This document shows positions 53,959-63,652 of a stretch of DNA of 64,000 nt, in pieces. Position 1 is the stretch's first letter; each line of letters opens with the position of its first letter. A model generated the notes under the pieces. That model saw only the letters and a list, made by a program, of their open reading frames with translations, made no database searches and had not been told where the DNA came from. Both the position numbers and the translations under genes were made by a program. Source of the DNA: Pseudomonas sp. (GTDB taxonomy: Bacteria > Pseudomonadota > Gammaproteobacteria > Pseudomonadales > Pseudomonadaceae); contig NZ_JAUXMX010000040.1 of assembly GCF_030683065.1 (NCBI RefSeq), positions 62,001 through 126,000 on the forward strand, read 5' to 3'.

Positions 53959-54180
53959 ATGAATACTCAACACCAAATTCAGGATGCCATTCGCACCCTA
54001 TCCGACGCCTTCGCGCCGTTCGATTGCCGCATTCTTGCCAGCCGTAAAGGCAACTTCAGCTTCACTATCGTCAACCAGGCCGGTATTGCTCAGCATACCC
54101 AGCGCCTGTACCCCGAGCAGTACAGCAGCGAGTCACTGCCGCAAGTAATCGAGCGCGCGCGACAATCACTGCTAGCCTGA
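53959..54180 (+). CDS. Small conserved-type hypothetical protein
   Basis: 73 aa ORF with plausible codon usage. Confidence 0.6.
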   Translation: MNTQHQIQDAIRTLSDAFAPFDCRILASRKGNFSFTIVNQAGIAQHTQRLYPEQYSSESLPQVIERARQSLLA

Positions 54181-54238
54181 TCGAACTTCATCCGTCCAAC
54201 GAGGTCTGAACTGATCAGCCTCAGGATGGAGAACGGTA

Positions 54239-54526
54239 ATGAATAGCATCAATCGCCAGTTCGTCGAACAATTATTCGCCCCCCTACGCGTCACCTTCGG
54301 ACCACGCCGCCCAGATGGCGGCATTGTCTTGTCCCTGCTCGATGACGCCGACACCACCGCCTACAGCCGCGTCCTCAGCGTCGCCCAGCGCGATGACTCG
54401 CAAGCGTTTGCGCAGAGCCTGGAAGATATTCGCCTGGAACTCGCCGTGCGCGCCGGCAACATCCCCGCAGAAATGCGCAAGGCACTTAAAGAACAAAACA
54501 ACGTACTCAGCTACCAAATCGACTAA
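54239..54526 (+). CDS. Small hypothetical protein (possibly DUF3509-like)
   Basis: 95 aa ORF preceded by a GGATGGAGAA ribosome-binding region; family assignment tentative. Confidence 0.6.
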   Translation: MNSINRQFVEQLFAPLRVTFGPRRPDGGIVLSLLDDADTTAYSRVLSVAQRDDSQAFAQSLEDIRLELAVRAGNIPAEMRKALKEQNNVLSYQID

Positions 54527-54792
54527 AGCCCCCGCACAACCCCAGGCACCAAACAGGTGCCCGGGTTAGCGGCGCATATACACGCCCCCGTAGGCTGGGT
54601 TAGCGGCGCATACCGCGCACCCACAACCAACACACCCGCCAAACGCCGCGTAACCCAACACCGCGCCCGCGACCGCGCAGCAGATCTCGCAAGGCCACAC
54701 ACAATCCAAACACCCACGCAAAAGCACCTAACTAAAGGTGAAAACAAAAAATTGGGGATTCATTACACAACCCGAGCGGGCTTAAAGATGGA

Positions 54793-54901
54793 GGCGACCC
54801 CACCAGCCACACCCCGGCACACGATGTAACCGCTGCGGCTGCTCCCTTCCAGGCCTGACCGGGTTCACGGTTGATCGTTGCGGGGGGACCGGCAGGGCCA
54901 C
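54793..54901 (-). ncRNA. ffs: 4.5S RNA (bacterial small SRP RNA)
   Basis: Reverse complement contains CCCGCAACG...GGTCAGGCCTGGAAGGGAGCAGCCGCAGCGGTTACATCGTGTGCCGGGGTGTGGCTGG, the conserved SRP Alu-less hairpin and GGTCAGG/GGAAGG...AGCAGCC internal loops. Ends approximate. Confidence 0.94.
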
Positions 54902-55257
54902 CATAACGCTACCCGCCTTGCGACGAGCGGGCCATTGTACCGGCTTGCCTTGAAGTTACAACTCCCCAACGCTCGCGAAACAAAGAAACCCACCAAACAG
55001 ACTTCAATCACCGCCAATCAGCATCACAACATCAACCGCACGAAAATCCAGACCGCCAAACAGAGAGGATTGCGAGCCACGCAAGCTGAGCGCCCGCCAG
55101 GCAGTGCGAACACCAGTCAGGTTGGCGCGAAGCGCGCAGGTTGAGCGCAGCGAAGCCCAACCGGCAAATGCACAGTCTGGTTAGACTTCGTCGCGCTGCG
55201 CATCAGGCAACGCAACTCGGCTTATCGCCTGCATCCGTTGACGGGCCCATCAAAAGC

Positions 55258-55324
55258 TTCGCGGACAAGTCCGCTCCCACAGGTTCACCGCACAACCCTG
55301 TAGGAGGGGACTTGTCCGCGAAAG
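55258..55324. repeat. Inverted REP pair (BIME-like)
   Basis: TTCGCGGACAAGTCCGCTCCCACAGG ... CTGTAGGAGGGGACTTGTCCGCGAA. Confidence 0.85.
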
Positions 55325-55755
55325 CATTCGCCAGGGCGCCGCCGCTCATGCCCGCGTGCGCCAGGCGCCGGCTATCAAAAAGGCCATGTACGCGCTAGCT
55401 GCCGCAAGGCGATAAATAGCCAACGCGCGGGAGCTGTAGGGGCCAGTTTGCTGTGGCTCAGCGCTCCTACGATGCTTTTGTGCTGCTTATCGCCAGCAAG
55501 GACTAAGCGCCCTCCTGGTTCCTACAAGGGGTTACTGCATGCAACACATAACCGGGCATAGCCCCAGGTTTACATCAGGGGTTGCCTATAGAGCCGCTCG
55601 CAACGCCCTGCCCTGATGGAATTTCCATACATATGACGAGTCAGAATAGGCGCGAGTACTCGAAACCTGCCCAGAGGCAATGCCAGCAAAGCAAAATCGC
55701 AGTACTCTGCGCCGGGCATATTCAGCGCCACCCTCTAATTCCAAGGAGCAACAAC

Positions 55756-56034
55756 ATGGCCATGACTAAAGACCAACTGATCAGCGACATCGCCGAAGCC
55801 ATCGACGCACCCAAAACCACCGTGCGCGCCGCACTTGAGCAGCTCAGCGAAATCGTCGGTGATGCCTTGGAAAACGGTGGCGAAATCACCCTGCCTGGCA
55901 TTGGCAAGTTAAAAGTCAGCGACCGCCCAGCACGCACCGGCCGCAACCCGCAGACCGGTATGGCAATCGAAATTGCCGCGAAAAAAGTGGTCAAATACGT
56001 ACCAGCCAAGGCCCTGACCGACGCGATCAACTGA
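55756..56034 (+). CDS. HU-family DNA-binding protein
   Basis: MAMTKDQLISDIAEAIDAPKTTVRAALEQLSEIVGDALENGGEITLPGIGKLKVSDRPARTGRNPQTG. Confidence 0.94.
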   Translation: MAMTKDQLISDIAEAIDAPKTTVRAALEQLSEIVGDALENGGEITLPGIGKLKVSDRPARTGRNPQTGMAIEIAAKKVVKYVPAKALTDAIN

Positions 56035-56248
56035 TCGACGCAAGAAGCAAGTGGACTCCGCTGCGCTGCCAAAACATTGGCCGACAGCGGAATCTCATCT
56101 GACCGAGAACACCTGCACAACCCTACAGCTGGCGGGTTGTCGCTCCGCTCCGAAGCCGCCCTACGGTTTGCCCAACACTCTCGGGCAACACGCCAACCGG
56201 GTGTATACGGACTCTTCCACAACAGCTACAAGCCAGGCCAACGCCAAT

Positions 56249-56270
56249 CGCGGACAAGTCCCCTCCTACA
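56249..56270. repeat. REP-like palindrome
   Basis: CGCGGACAAGTCCCCTCCTACA, same family as 55258-55324. Confidence 0.6.
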
Positions 56271-56322
56271 AAGCGGCTGGCGCCCGCCATGCGCGGCCGG
56301 AGCTAATCCTACAATGGGCTCG

Positions 56323-58329
56323 CTACGGCTCTATCCGCCGTTGCAGATGTATCCAGTCGACGATCTCGCCTTCCGGCGCATAGCCGCTCACGGTCTCACG
56401 CAGCAACTGGCGCACGCGGTCGTAGTCGTCGCGTTCAACTGCATTGAGCAGATCGGTCAGCACCTTCTTGAAGGCCTCCCAAGACAGGCACTCTTCGTTG
56501 GCGCGCATGATCATTGGGTGATCGGTGGGGCTGACGTTGTCGCCGATCAACAGCTCTTCGTACAGTTTCTCACCAGGACGCAAACCGGTGAACTCAATGG
56601 CGATATCACCGTGCGGGTTCTTTTCAGAGCGCACGCTGAGGCCACTGAGGTGGATCATCTTCTCTGCCAGCTCGACGATCTTCACCGGCTGCCCCATGTC
56701 CAGCACAAACACATCACCGCCCTGCCCCAAGGCGCCGGCCTGGATCACCAGCTGCGCGGCTTCGGGAATGGTCATGAAATAGCGGGTGATATTCGGATGA
56801 GTCACCGTCACCGGGCCGCCCCGACGAATCTGATCATGGAAGCGCGGAATCACCGAGCCCGATGAGCCCAGTACGTTGCCAAACCGCACCATGGTGAAAC
56901 GGGTCTTGTTGACCTGGTGCACGGCATCTTCACTTCTGAACAACACCGGCGCCGTCTCTGCGCTCAAGGCCTGCAACACCATCTCGGCCAGACGCTTGGT
57001 GCTGCCCATCACATTGGTCGGGCGTACGGCTTTATCCGTGGAGATCAGCACGAAGTGCTCCACTCCGGCCTTGATCGCCGCCTGCGCGGTGAAGGTGGAA
57101 CCGAGCACATTGTTCAGCACACCCTCGGCGATATTATGCTCGACCATCGGCACATGCTTGTACGCCGCCGCGTGATACACCGTGTTCACCGCCCAGGTAC
57201 GCATCACATCGAACAAACGCCCGGCGTTGCGGATCGAGCCCAGAATCGGTACCAAACGCACTGGCAGCGACTCACGGCGAATGCGCTGCTCCAGCTCGCT
57301 ATGAATGCTGTAGAGATTGAATTCGCTGTGCTCGAACAACAACAAGGTGGTCGGCCCCGTCGCGACAATCTGCCGGCACAACTCCGAACCAATAGAACCA
57401 CCCGCGCCGGTGACCATCACTACCTGGCCGCGAATGCAGCGCTCGAACAAGGCCTTCTGCGGCGGCACTGCATCGCGCCCGAGCAGGTCGGCGATGTCTA
57501 CTTCCTGCACGTCATCGACCTTGACCCGGCCGCTGGCCAGATCCATAAACCCAGGGACACTGCGCACATGCAGCGGGTAGTGCTCCAATAGCTCCAAAAT
57601 CTCGCGACGGCGGGCCCGACTGGCGGAAGGAATCGCCAGCAGAATCTCATCGGCAGCGGTTTCATCGACCAACTGCTGGATGTGCTTGGAGGTATAGACC
57701 CGCAGCCCGGCGATCACCCGATTGGCAATAGTGGCATCGTCATCGATAAAGGCTACCGGCCGCATGCCTCGGCCCAGGCGCAACGCCGCAACCAGCTGAT
57801 TACCTGCCGCGCCCGCACCGTAGATCACCACCTTTGGCAGCCCAGCATCGCGCCCACCGAACCGGCCAGGATTATCCGACGAGTACCAGTCACCCATGAA
57901 GTACTGACGCATCAACAGCCGCAACCCACCGATCATCACCAGGCTCAACCACCAGTAGTTAAAAACCATCGAGCGCGGAATAAGCTTGGGCGCTCCCTGA
58001 TACCAGTACACCGCCAACGCCAGAAGCAACGCCGACAGCGTAACCGCCTTGACGATGGCCAGCAGCGCATCGTTGCCGAAATAACGCATGACCGCGCGGT
58101 ACATACCGAAGCGGATAAACATAGGAATGGCGATCAGGGGCGCCGCAACAAACAGCCAGGCATGCCCGGCAAACGGCTCGATGCTTTTCATGTCACCCAA
58201 GCGCACAACGAAAGCCAGCCACAACGACGCCCACACCAACACCACATCCATACCGACCTGGAGCATTCGCTTCTGACGCCGTGGTAATTGAACCAAACGG
58301 CTACGCAACTTTTCGGCAAGTCTTAACAC
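56323..58329 (-). CDS. wbpM: Membrane nucleoside-sugar 4,6-dehydratase (WbpM/CapD family)
   Basis: Four N-terminal TM segments; VMVTGAGGSIGSELCRQI; AAAYKHVPMVEHN; STDKAVRPTNVMGSTKRLAE. Confidence 0.92.
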   Translation of the reverse strand: MLRLAEKLRSRLVQLPRRQKRMLQVGMDVVLVWASLWLAFVVRLGDMKSIEPFAGHAWLFVAAPLIAIPMFIRFGMYRAVMRYFGNDALLAIVKAVTLSALLLALAVYWYQGAPKLIPRSMVFNYWWLSLVMIGGLRLLMRQYFMGDWYSSDNPGRFGGRDAGLPKVVIYGAGAAGNQLVAALRLGRGMRPVAFIDDDATIANRVIAGLRVYTSKHIQQLVDETAADEILLAIPSASRARRREILELLEHYPLHVRSVPGFMDLASGRVKVDDVQEVDIADLLGRDAVPPQKALFERCIRGQVVMVTGAGGSIGSELCRQIVATGPTTLLLFEHSEFNLYSIHSELEQRIRRESLPVRLVPILGSIRNAGRLFDVMRTWAVNTVYHAAAYKHVPMVEHNIAEGVLNNVLGSTFTAQAAIKAGVEHFVLISTDKAVRPTNVMGSTKRLAEMVLQALSAETAPVLFRSEDAVHQVNKTRFTMVRFGNVLGSSGSVIPRFHDQIRRGGPVTVTHPNITRYFMTIPEAAQLVIQAGALGQGGDVFVLDMGQPVKIVELAEKMIHLSGLSVRSEKNPHGDIAIEFTGLRPGEKLYEELLIGDNVSPTDHPMIMRANEECLSWEAFKKVLTDLLNAVERDDYDRVRQLLRETVSGYAPEGEIVDWIHLQRRIEP

Positions 58330-58707
58330 TACAACACCTCAATCCTAAGAACGTGAAACCAGCGGAGTAGTCACCCCACCGAGTTAAAACCTGACTATTG
58401 ATGGAAAAACCAACAGCGAATGCGTACCACCTAAGACCCGAAGCACACAGCAGCCCCCCTGCAGGAGCGACCCATGGCAGCGAAGGCGGACAACATCCGC
58501 CCAAAATCCCCCCCGCCAAGATCAAGCCCAACAACCCCATCTCCTGCTACACACAACATTAAGGCCGAGGGCTTCTCGCAACCTTTGGCGATACTTCCAT
58601 ATCCACTAGCCATGATCATTCCCCCTGAATTATTGATACCACAAATATGTCTATGGTTTTGTTGCCGGCGCTAATACGGGATCCCTGAAGAAAAAGCCAT
58701 CCACCCT

Positions 58708-59121
58708 TTACACTGGATTCTTTATAAAGACATATTTTGACAGAATATATGTCATTGGAAAAGTAAACATTATCACTACTAGTGGCGCTAAATATTTATC
58801 AAGATTGATCTTTTCAACCCAGAACCATAATAATAAAATACTGATAAAATACTGAGTTAAATATACAAATAGCAACATGGCAACTGACTTAATACCCTGA
58901 TGACTTTTGAATACAAAAAAACGATTCATTAAATAAGCAAAGACTATACCGGCAATATACGAAATAGCGTAACTTACTGTATAAGAAAAAAAAATTAATA
59001 GTAGTACGTAAATTCCGTACGTTAGAGTGGTATTCAGCGTGCTTGAAATAAAGAATTTTGGGAAATTGCTTTTGATTAATTTTTTTACTAGCGGAATCAT
59101 CATAGAAAAAATATTCCACAT
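58708..59121 (-). CDS. GtrA-family flippase-like protein
   Basis: About 137 aa, four TM; KFFISSTLNTTLTYGIYVLLL...FAYLMNRFFVFKS GtrA-type pattern; AT-rich context. Confidence 0.82.
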   Translation of the reverse strand: MWNIFSMMIPLVKKLIKSNFPKFFISSTLNTTLTYGIYVLLLIFFSYTVSYAISYIAGIVFAYLMNRFFVFKSHQGIKSVAMLLFVYLTQYFISILLLWFWVEKINLDKYLAPLVVIMFTFPMTYILSKYVFIKNPV

Positions 59122-59249
59122 TTCTCGATTAAAGATTTAAACCCAACGATTGTAGGAGCTAAGAGCAACACGACTATTTAACTGAAATTGACACGTCGCG
59201 CCCACATAGCCATAGTCTTTTGCACTATATTACTCATCAACTAGGATAG

Positions 59250-59760
59250 TACATTTGGTATCGAAGCATTGGCCTTACTCTCGATCAGATCTCCGTCCCT
59301 GTGGCCAGGCGTCAGGCGATCTTGAATATCCAGCGGGCGCATATGAACTCTGACAATGTCAGGGATCTGGCCACGACGATCCACGCCACCAGAGCTCAGT
59401 TTGCGCGTTGTCTTACGTGACGCAGGCAGATGATCAGCGCCTTGCCCAGCTCTCCGACCGGCAAGACATAGGTCGCCACACAACAGACGTAGGTATCTCT
59501 GAGGCTGGGAGTGTTCATGCTCCGAGGCTTACCTGCAATCAGCCTGGGAGAAAAAATCTCAGGCAGCAAGTATGCGGGTCACCAACTAGAAACGCTCGCT
59601 AACGGGCAGCAGCTTTCGCATCGCTCGGCAAACTCGGCTAAGGCCCTACATCTGTTGCTGAGTCTAGCGAACCGAGTAGCTGCAACAGGCAGCTCGATTA
59701 CGGAACAGTTACCAGTGGCTGGTTCTCTGCCTATCGTTTCAGGCGTTGCACTTATTATAT
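59250..59760 (-). pseudogene. Decayed IS30-family transposase remnant
   Basis: Minus-strand fragments in different frames: YVLPVGELGKALIICLRH, then GVDRRGQIPDIVRVHMRPLDIQDRLTPGHRDGDLIESKANAS (cf. IS30 DRRGQIPxMxSIHxRPPEIEDRxxPGHWEGDLIKG), plus TPETIGREPATGN and SPRLIAG-like pieces further 5'. Confidence 0.8.
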
Positions 59761-59914
59761 GAACTCAGGCAAGACTAAAGCCTTGAGCACAATCGATATG
59801 GGGTGGGCACGCTCTTCAACGCTGAGTTCGGAATAAAACATGGGGCAACACCTTATCGGAAAGGTCAGATACTGGACACAGCTTTGCGGCCGCCGTCATT
59901 ACGTAATGAAATAT

Positions 59915-60913
59915 CTATATATCTTCACTCCTACCTCTAAAACTATCAACACGCATAGGAATCGCTAGAGGTCGGTTCTTTGTATTTTCGTAAGTTCGCC
60001 AAGCATAAGAGCCAATAATTCCCAAGCCAAAAAGATTCAAACAGCCAATAAAGGTAACCGTGAGCATGATCATTGCGTAGCCAGGCACCTCAATCATACC
60101 GTTAATTTTGGCTATAAGTGTCAACACTCCAAACAATGCAGCCAACACTGCTCCAAAAGCTCCGAATCTGATCAAGGCTTTTATAGGAATATCGGTAAAA
60201 GAAAAAATACTGTCCATGAGGTAGTTAACCTTCTTGCGGAAGGTCCAGGCAGACTTTCCGTATACCCTTTCTAGGCGCGAGTAAGTCACGATTTCACGGC
60301 GGTATCCTAGCCAGAAGATCTGAGCGATCAATGAACTATGCCTTTCTTCCAGAGTAAGCAGCCTATCGCGAAATACCTTGTTACATGCGAAAATATCTAC
60401 GCCACCTATTGGGATTTCGGGTATGACATAGTGTCGGTATAGATTCCAGAAAATTTTTGAAGCTAATTGGCTATTCCAAGAATCCTGACGACTCTCCCGA
60501 ACGCCGACAACCACATCAACCTCTTGCTGTATCAAGATACGATTCATTTCAATAACCAACTCTGGCGGCTCTTGAAGATCTGCAGCCATTACAGCAAAAC
60601 GATCTCCGGTACCATGCTGAAGCCCTGCCCTGATCGCCATAAATGATCCAAAATTTCTCGACAATAATACTATTTTTGATTGGAAATGTTGAGACGGAAG
60701 CTTCGCACGAAGAATTTCATAACAACGATCCGGACTGCCATCAACCACAAATACAACTTCAAGTCTGCCATTTAATTTTAAATATAAACCTGCAACCGAT
60801 ACTAATAGATCAGGAAGGTTTGCTTCATTGCCATAAACTGGAATTACCAATGTTAACAAAATAAGTCTCCTAGAATAGAATTCTACGCCTAACCTAAAGC
60901 CATAGACATTCAC
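59915..60913 (-). CDS. GT2 glycosyltransferase, GtrB/DPM1-like (polyprenyl-phosphate glycosyltransferase)
   Basis: LTLVIPVYGNEANLPDLL; VVFVDGSPDRCYEIL; VLLSRNFGSFMAIRAGLQHGTGDRFAVMAADLQEPPE; two C-terminal TM segments. Confidence 0.88.
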   Translation of the reverse strand: MNVYGFRLGVEFYSRRLILLTLVIPVYGNEANLPDLLVSVAGLYLKLNGRLEVVFVVDGSPDRCYEILRAKLPSQHFQSKIVLLSRNFGSFMAIRAGLQHGTGDRFAVMAADLQEPPELVIEMNRILIQQEVDVVVGVRESRQDSWNSQLASKIFWNLYRHYVIPEIPIGGVDIFACNKVFRDRLLTLEERHSSLIAQIFWLGYRREIVTYSRLERVYGKSAWTFRKKVNYLMDSIFSFTDIPIKALIRFGAFGAVLAALFGVLTLIAKINGMIEVPGYAMIMLTVTFIGCLNLFGLGIIGSYAWRTYENTKNRPLAIPMRVDSFRGRSEDI

Positions 60914-60943
60914 AAAAATATTACTAATAAAAAAGCTAAACAG

Positions 60944-62461
60944 TTACCAAATTTTTAATGGATAGTTCTTCAAGCTATATGTAGAGAACAATAAATGCCC
61001 TGCAATGAAAACAGCTATTGAAGCCAAACCAATTTCATAACTATCAATAGACATCCAAGGCCCTTGTCGTCCAAAATAGAATTGCCATTCGTCCGATTGA
61101 AAGCTGGCCCCAGACTGAAGTGCTGTAATCGTTTTTTTATTTAGCCAAAGAAGAGGTGAAATTAAAGCAATAGAGACTAGCAAGCACCACTTTCTTTGAG
61201 CGTAAGAAAATTCAGACATAGCAAATATTGTCACTAATATTGGTAGCACCCCTATCCATTGCCTGCTTTCTGATCCAAATAAAAGAAAAGGAATAAAAGC
61301 GGAAAATATCACCAGCAGGCCTATTGGAGTATTTTTTTGCCCGCCAAATGAGTATTTGGCGACCACAATAAGTGCGGGGATAATAGTTGGTGTTAAATTT
61401 AAAAAATGCGAAACTAACGGCTTAAAAGGTAGGGCTAACGACTGTAATGCCATATTCAAAAATAGCGGCGGCCCAGCGAACCCCGAAGACCAATCTATGC
61501 AGCTATACATGAAGTACGCGCTTGAGAGCGTTGCAACAAAAGAAAGCGTTAAATATTTATAGCTTACTGCCTTCCAAGTATTAATATTTGTTAAAATGCT
61601 AATATATATCCACACTACAAACAAAACCGCTGCACTTATGCTGAGTAATGATAGTGAGCGCAGTTCCATTAACGCTGTTACGCCGTCTTTGTCCGTAGCG
61701 TGGGCTAGAATTTTATCTTGCGGGATACTAAGTAAGTATGGAACTATAAAAAAAAATATACTGATAGAAATTAAAACCGTTGCCAGTATGCGAGCTGATA
61801 TTCTATATTTGTACCTTGGCACGGCTTGTGCTCCTTGTGCTCGTAGAGGGAACGCGCTCAAAATCAAAGGAATGAGGAACGACCCAGGAATTATCCACAA
61901 GCTGGCAGCTGATATAACACATAGCGCCCAACGCTGTGACTTTGACCAACACCACAAGCATAAACAGCTTGTTGCAAGCGCAGCATGATCACTCAATATC
62001 GGATAGAAAACTGGCATCACTATAAAAGGCCAAGTTAAAATTAATGCCGCAAGTGAGAGTATAGAAATTTTCTTCTGCAACCCCAACTCCAAAAATGTTG
62101 CGTACAGTAGACTTGCGCTTGCTGCAAGTAAAATCGAATTTAAGATTGCTTGGATTATGATTATTTGACTATGATTAGCACCAAATTTTATCGCTAAAAT
62201 AATGGGAAAAAAAGCTGGCATTCTAATTTCTCGATATGGGTCGCCAGATATATCCCCGCCCGCAGCTAAAATTTGAGCGTAGTTGTAATATATGCTACCA
62301 TCCCAACCTGCCCCATCACTTACAGGAATATAACCGCTTATAAAACTAATCAATAGAAACAATATAAAAACCGAGAGGAATATTGTTATATATTCTCTAT
62401 TCATCAACATAAAAAACTTGTAATTTATTACGTCGTTAAAAAAAATATCGATTTTTTTCAT
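60944..62461 (-). CDS. Polytopic membrane protein, candidate GtrC-type (GT-C fold) glycosyltransferase
   Basis: 505 aa, many hydrophobic segments, immediately upstream of the GtrB-like gene on the same strand; no clear family motif read. Confidence 0.65.
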   Translation of the reverse strand: MKKIDIFFNDVINYKFFMLMNREYITIFLSVFILFLLISFISGYIPVSDGAGWDGSIYYNYAQILAAGGDISGDPYREIRMPAFFPIILAIKFGANHSQIIIIQAILNSILLAASASLLYATFLELGLQKKISILSLAALILTWPFIVMPVFYPILSDHAALATSCLCLWCWSKSQRWALCVISAASLWIIPGSFLIPLILSAFPLRAQGAQAVPRYKYRISARILATVLISISIFFFIVPYLLSIPQDKILAHATDKDGVTALMELRSLSLLSISAAVLFVVWIYISILTNINTWKAVSYKYLTLSFVATLSSAYFMYSCIDWSSGFAGPPLFLNMALQSLALPFKPLVSHFLNLTPTIIPALIVVAKYSFGGQKNTPIGLLVIFSAFIPFLLFGSESRQWIGVLPILVTIFAMSEFSYAQRKWCLLVSIALISPLLWLNKKTITALQSGASFQSDEWQFYFGRQGPWMSIDSYEIGLASIAVFIAGHLLFSTYSLKNYPLKIW

Positions 62462-62617
62462 AAGTAGACCAAGGAACTACAGAGGAAATTAATAACTAGC
62501 ATACTGGCTTTTATTTGCGCAAAAAATACCACGGATGGCATATTTCTTCATGGGAAATTGCTTCCAAATCGACTCGTGCCGGCCCGCGCCGATTATATAT
62601 AAGTAATGTCCGCTCGC

Positions 62618-63652
62618 TCACGGTCGCTGCTCCAACTCACCGGCATGGTATTTCAGCGCCAGCCCCAGCAACGGCACGTAAGCGATCATCAACCCCAGCA
62701 AGCCGTCTACCCCGCCAAGCCCGACCCAAAGGGCGATAGGCAACAACCAGAGAAGATTGATGCCGCCCACAATAAGCGTTACCGGCAAATGCCGACCGAC
62801 CCGGCGCGAAGCGTACTGATAGGCGTGGCTGCGGTGGGCCTCATACACCTTGTCGCCGCGCAACAACCGGCGCAGCAAGGTAAAGGTGGCATCGACGATG
62901 AACACCCCAAGCAGAATCAACCAACTCCACAGCAACTGCGGCGCCACCCAGGCCGCCTGCAATGACAGCACACCCAGGGTGATGCCGAGAAAACCACTGC
63001 CCGCATCGCCCATAAAGATCCGTGCCGGCGGAAAGTTCCAAAACAGAAAACCCGCAACGGCTGCAGCCAAAAGCAAAGGCACAACGAATTCCGTAGGTTG
63101 GGTTGAGCCTGCGATACCCAACAAGATGTACAACAAGCCCCCCCCAAAACACACACAAATCGCCTCGACACTGGCAATACCGTCGATACCATCCATGAAG
63201 TTATAGAGATTGAGCAGCCACACCAGATACAGCGTCGCCAGCGCATGGCCAAACCAGCCCAGATCAACAGTGAAGCCGAACATCGCCACCGGCGGCAAAC
63301 CACCCAGCCAGAACAATGCCCAGATAGCCGCAGCAAAATGCCCAAGCAAACGCCAGCGCGCGGCGATATGACCGTGATCATCGAGAAAGCCCAACACGGC
63401 AATACCCGCACCAGCACCCAGCAACGCCCAAGCCAAAGGCCAAGCGACCAAGCCCATGCCGGCCATCACCGGCAAGGCCAACAGAAAGCTCACCACGATA
63501 GCCACCCCACCACCACGTGGCGTCGGCACCGAGTGCGAGCTTCGGGCGTTGGGGATATCCATCAGGCTGCGAGCCAGGGCATAACGGCGCAACGCGCCAG
63601 TCAAAAAAAGCGCAACGCCGGCAATCACCGGCAAAAACCACCAGATACTCAT
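62618..63652 (-). CDS. wbpL: Undecaprenyl-phosphate glycosyl-1-phosphate transferase (MraY/WecA family, WbpL-like)
   Basis: DIPNARSSHSVPTPRGGGVAIV; NLYNFMDGIDGIAS; FMGDAGSGFLGITLGVLSL. Confidence 0.9.
   Translation of the reverse strand: MSIWWFLPVIAGVALFLTGALRRYALARSLMDIPNARSSHSVPTPRGGGVAIVVSFLLALPVMAGMGLVAWPLAWALLGAGAGIAVLGFLDDHGHIAARWRLLGHFAAAIWALFWLGGLPPVAMFGFTVDLGWFGHALATLYLVWLLNLYNFMDGIDGIASVEAICVCFGGGLLYILLGIAGSTQPTEFVVPLLLAAAVAGFLFWNFPPARIFMGDAGSGFLGITLGVLSLQAAWVAPQLLWSWLILLGVFIVDATFTLLRRLLRGDKVYEAHRSHAYQYASRRVGRHLPVTLIVGGINLLWLLPIALWVGLGGVDGLLGLMIAYVPLLGLALKYHAGELEQRP

Noticed and set aside
54557-55398. Several plus-strand ORFs across the ffs region (54557-54829, 54878-55144, 55141-55398)
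   Set aside because: They overlap the 4.5S RNA and repeat elements and have low-complexity, non-protein-like translations.
59511-59762. 83-aa plus-strand ORF
   Set aside because: Overlaps the IS30 remnant on the other strand and shows no domain.
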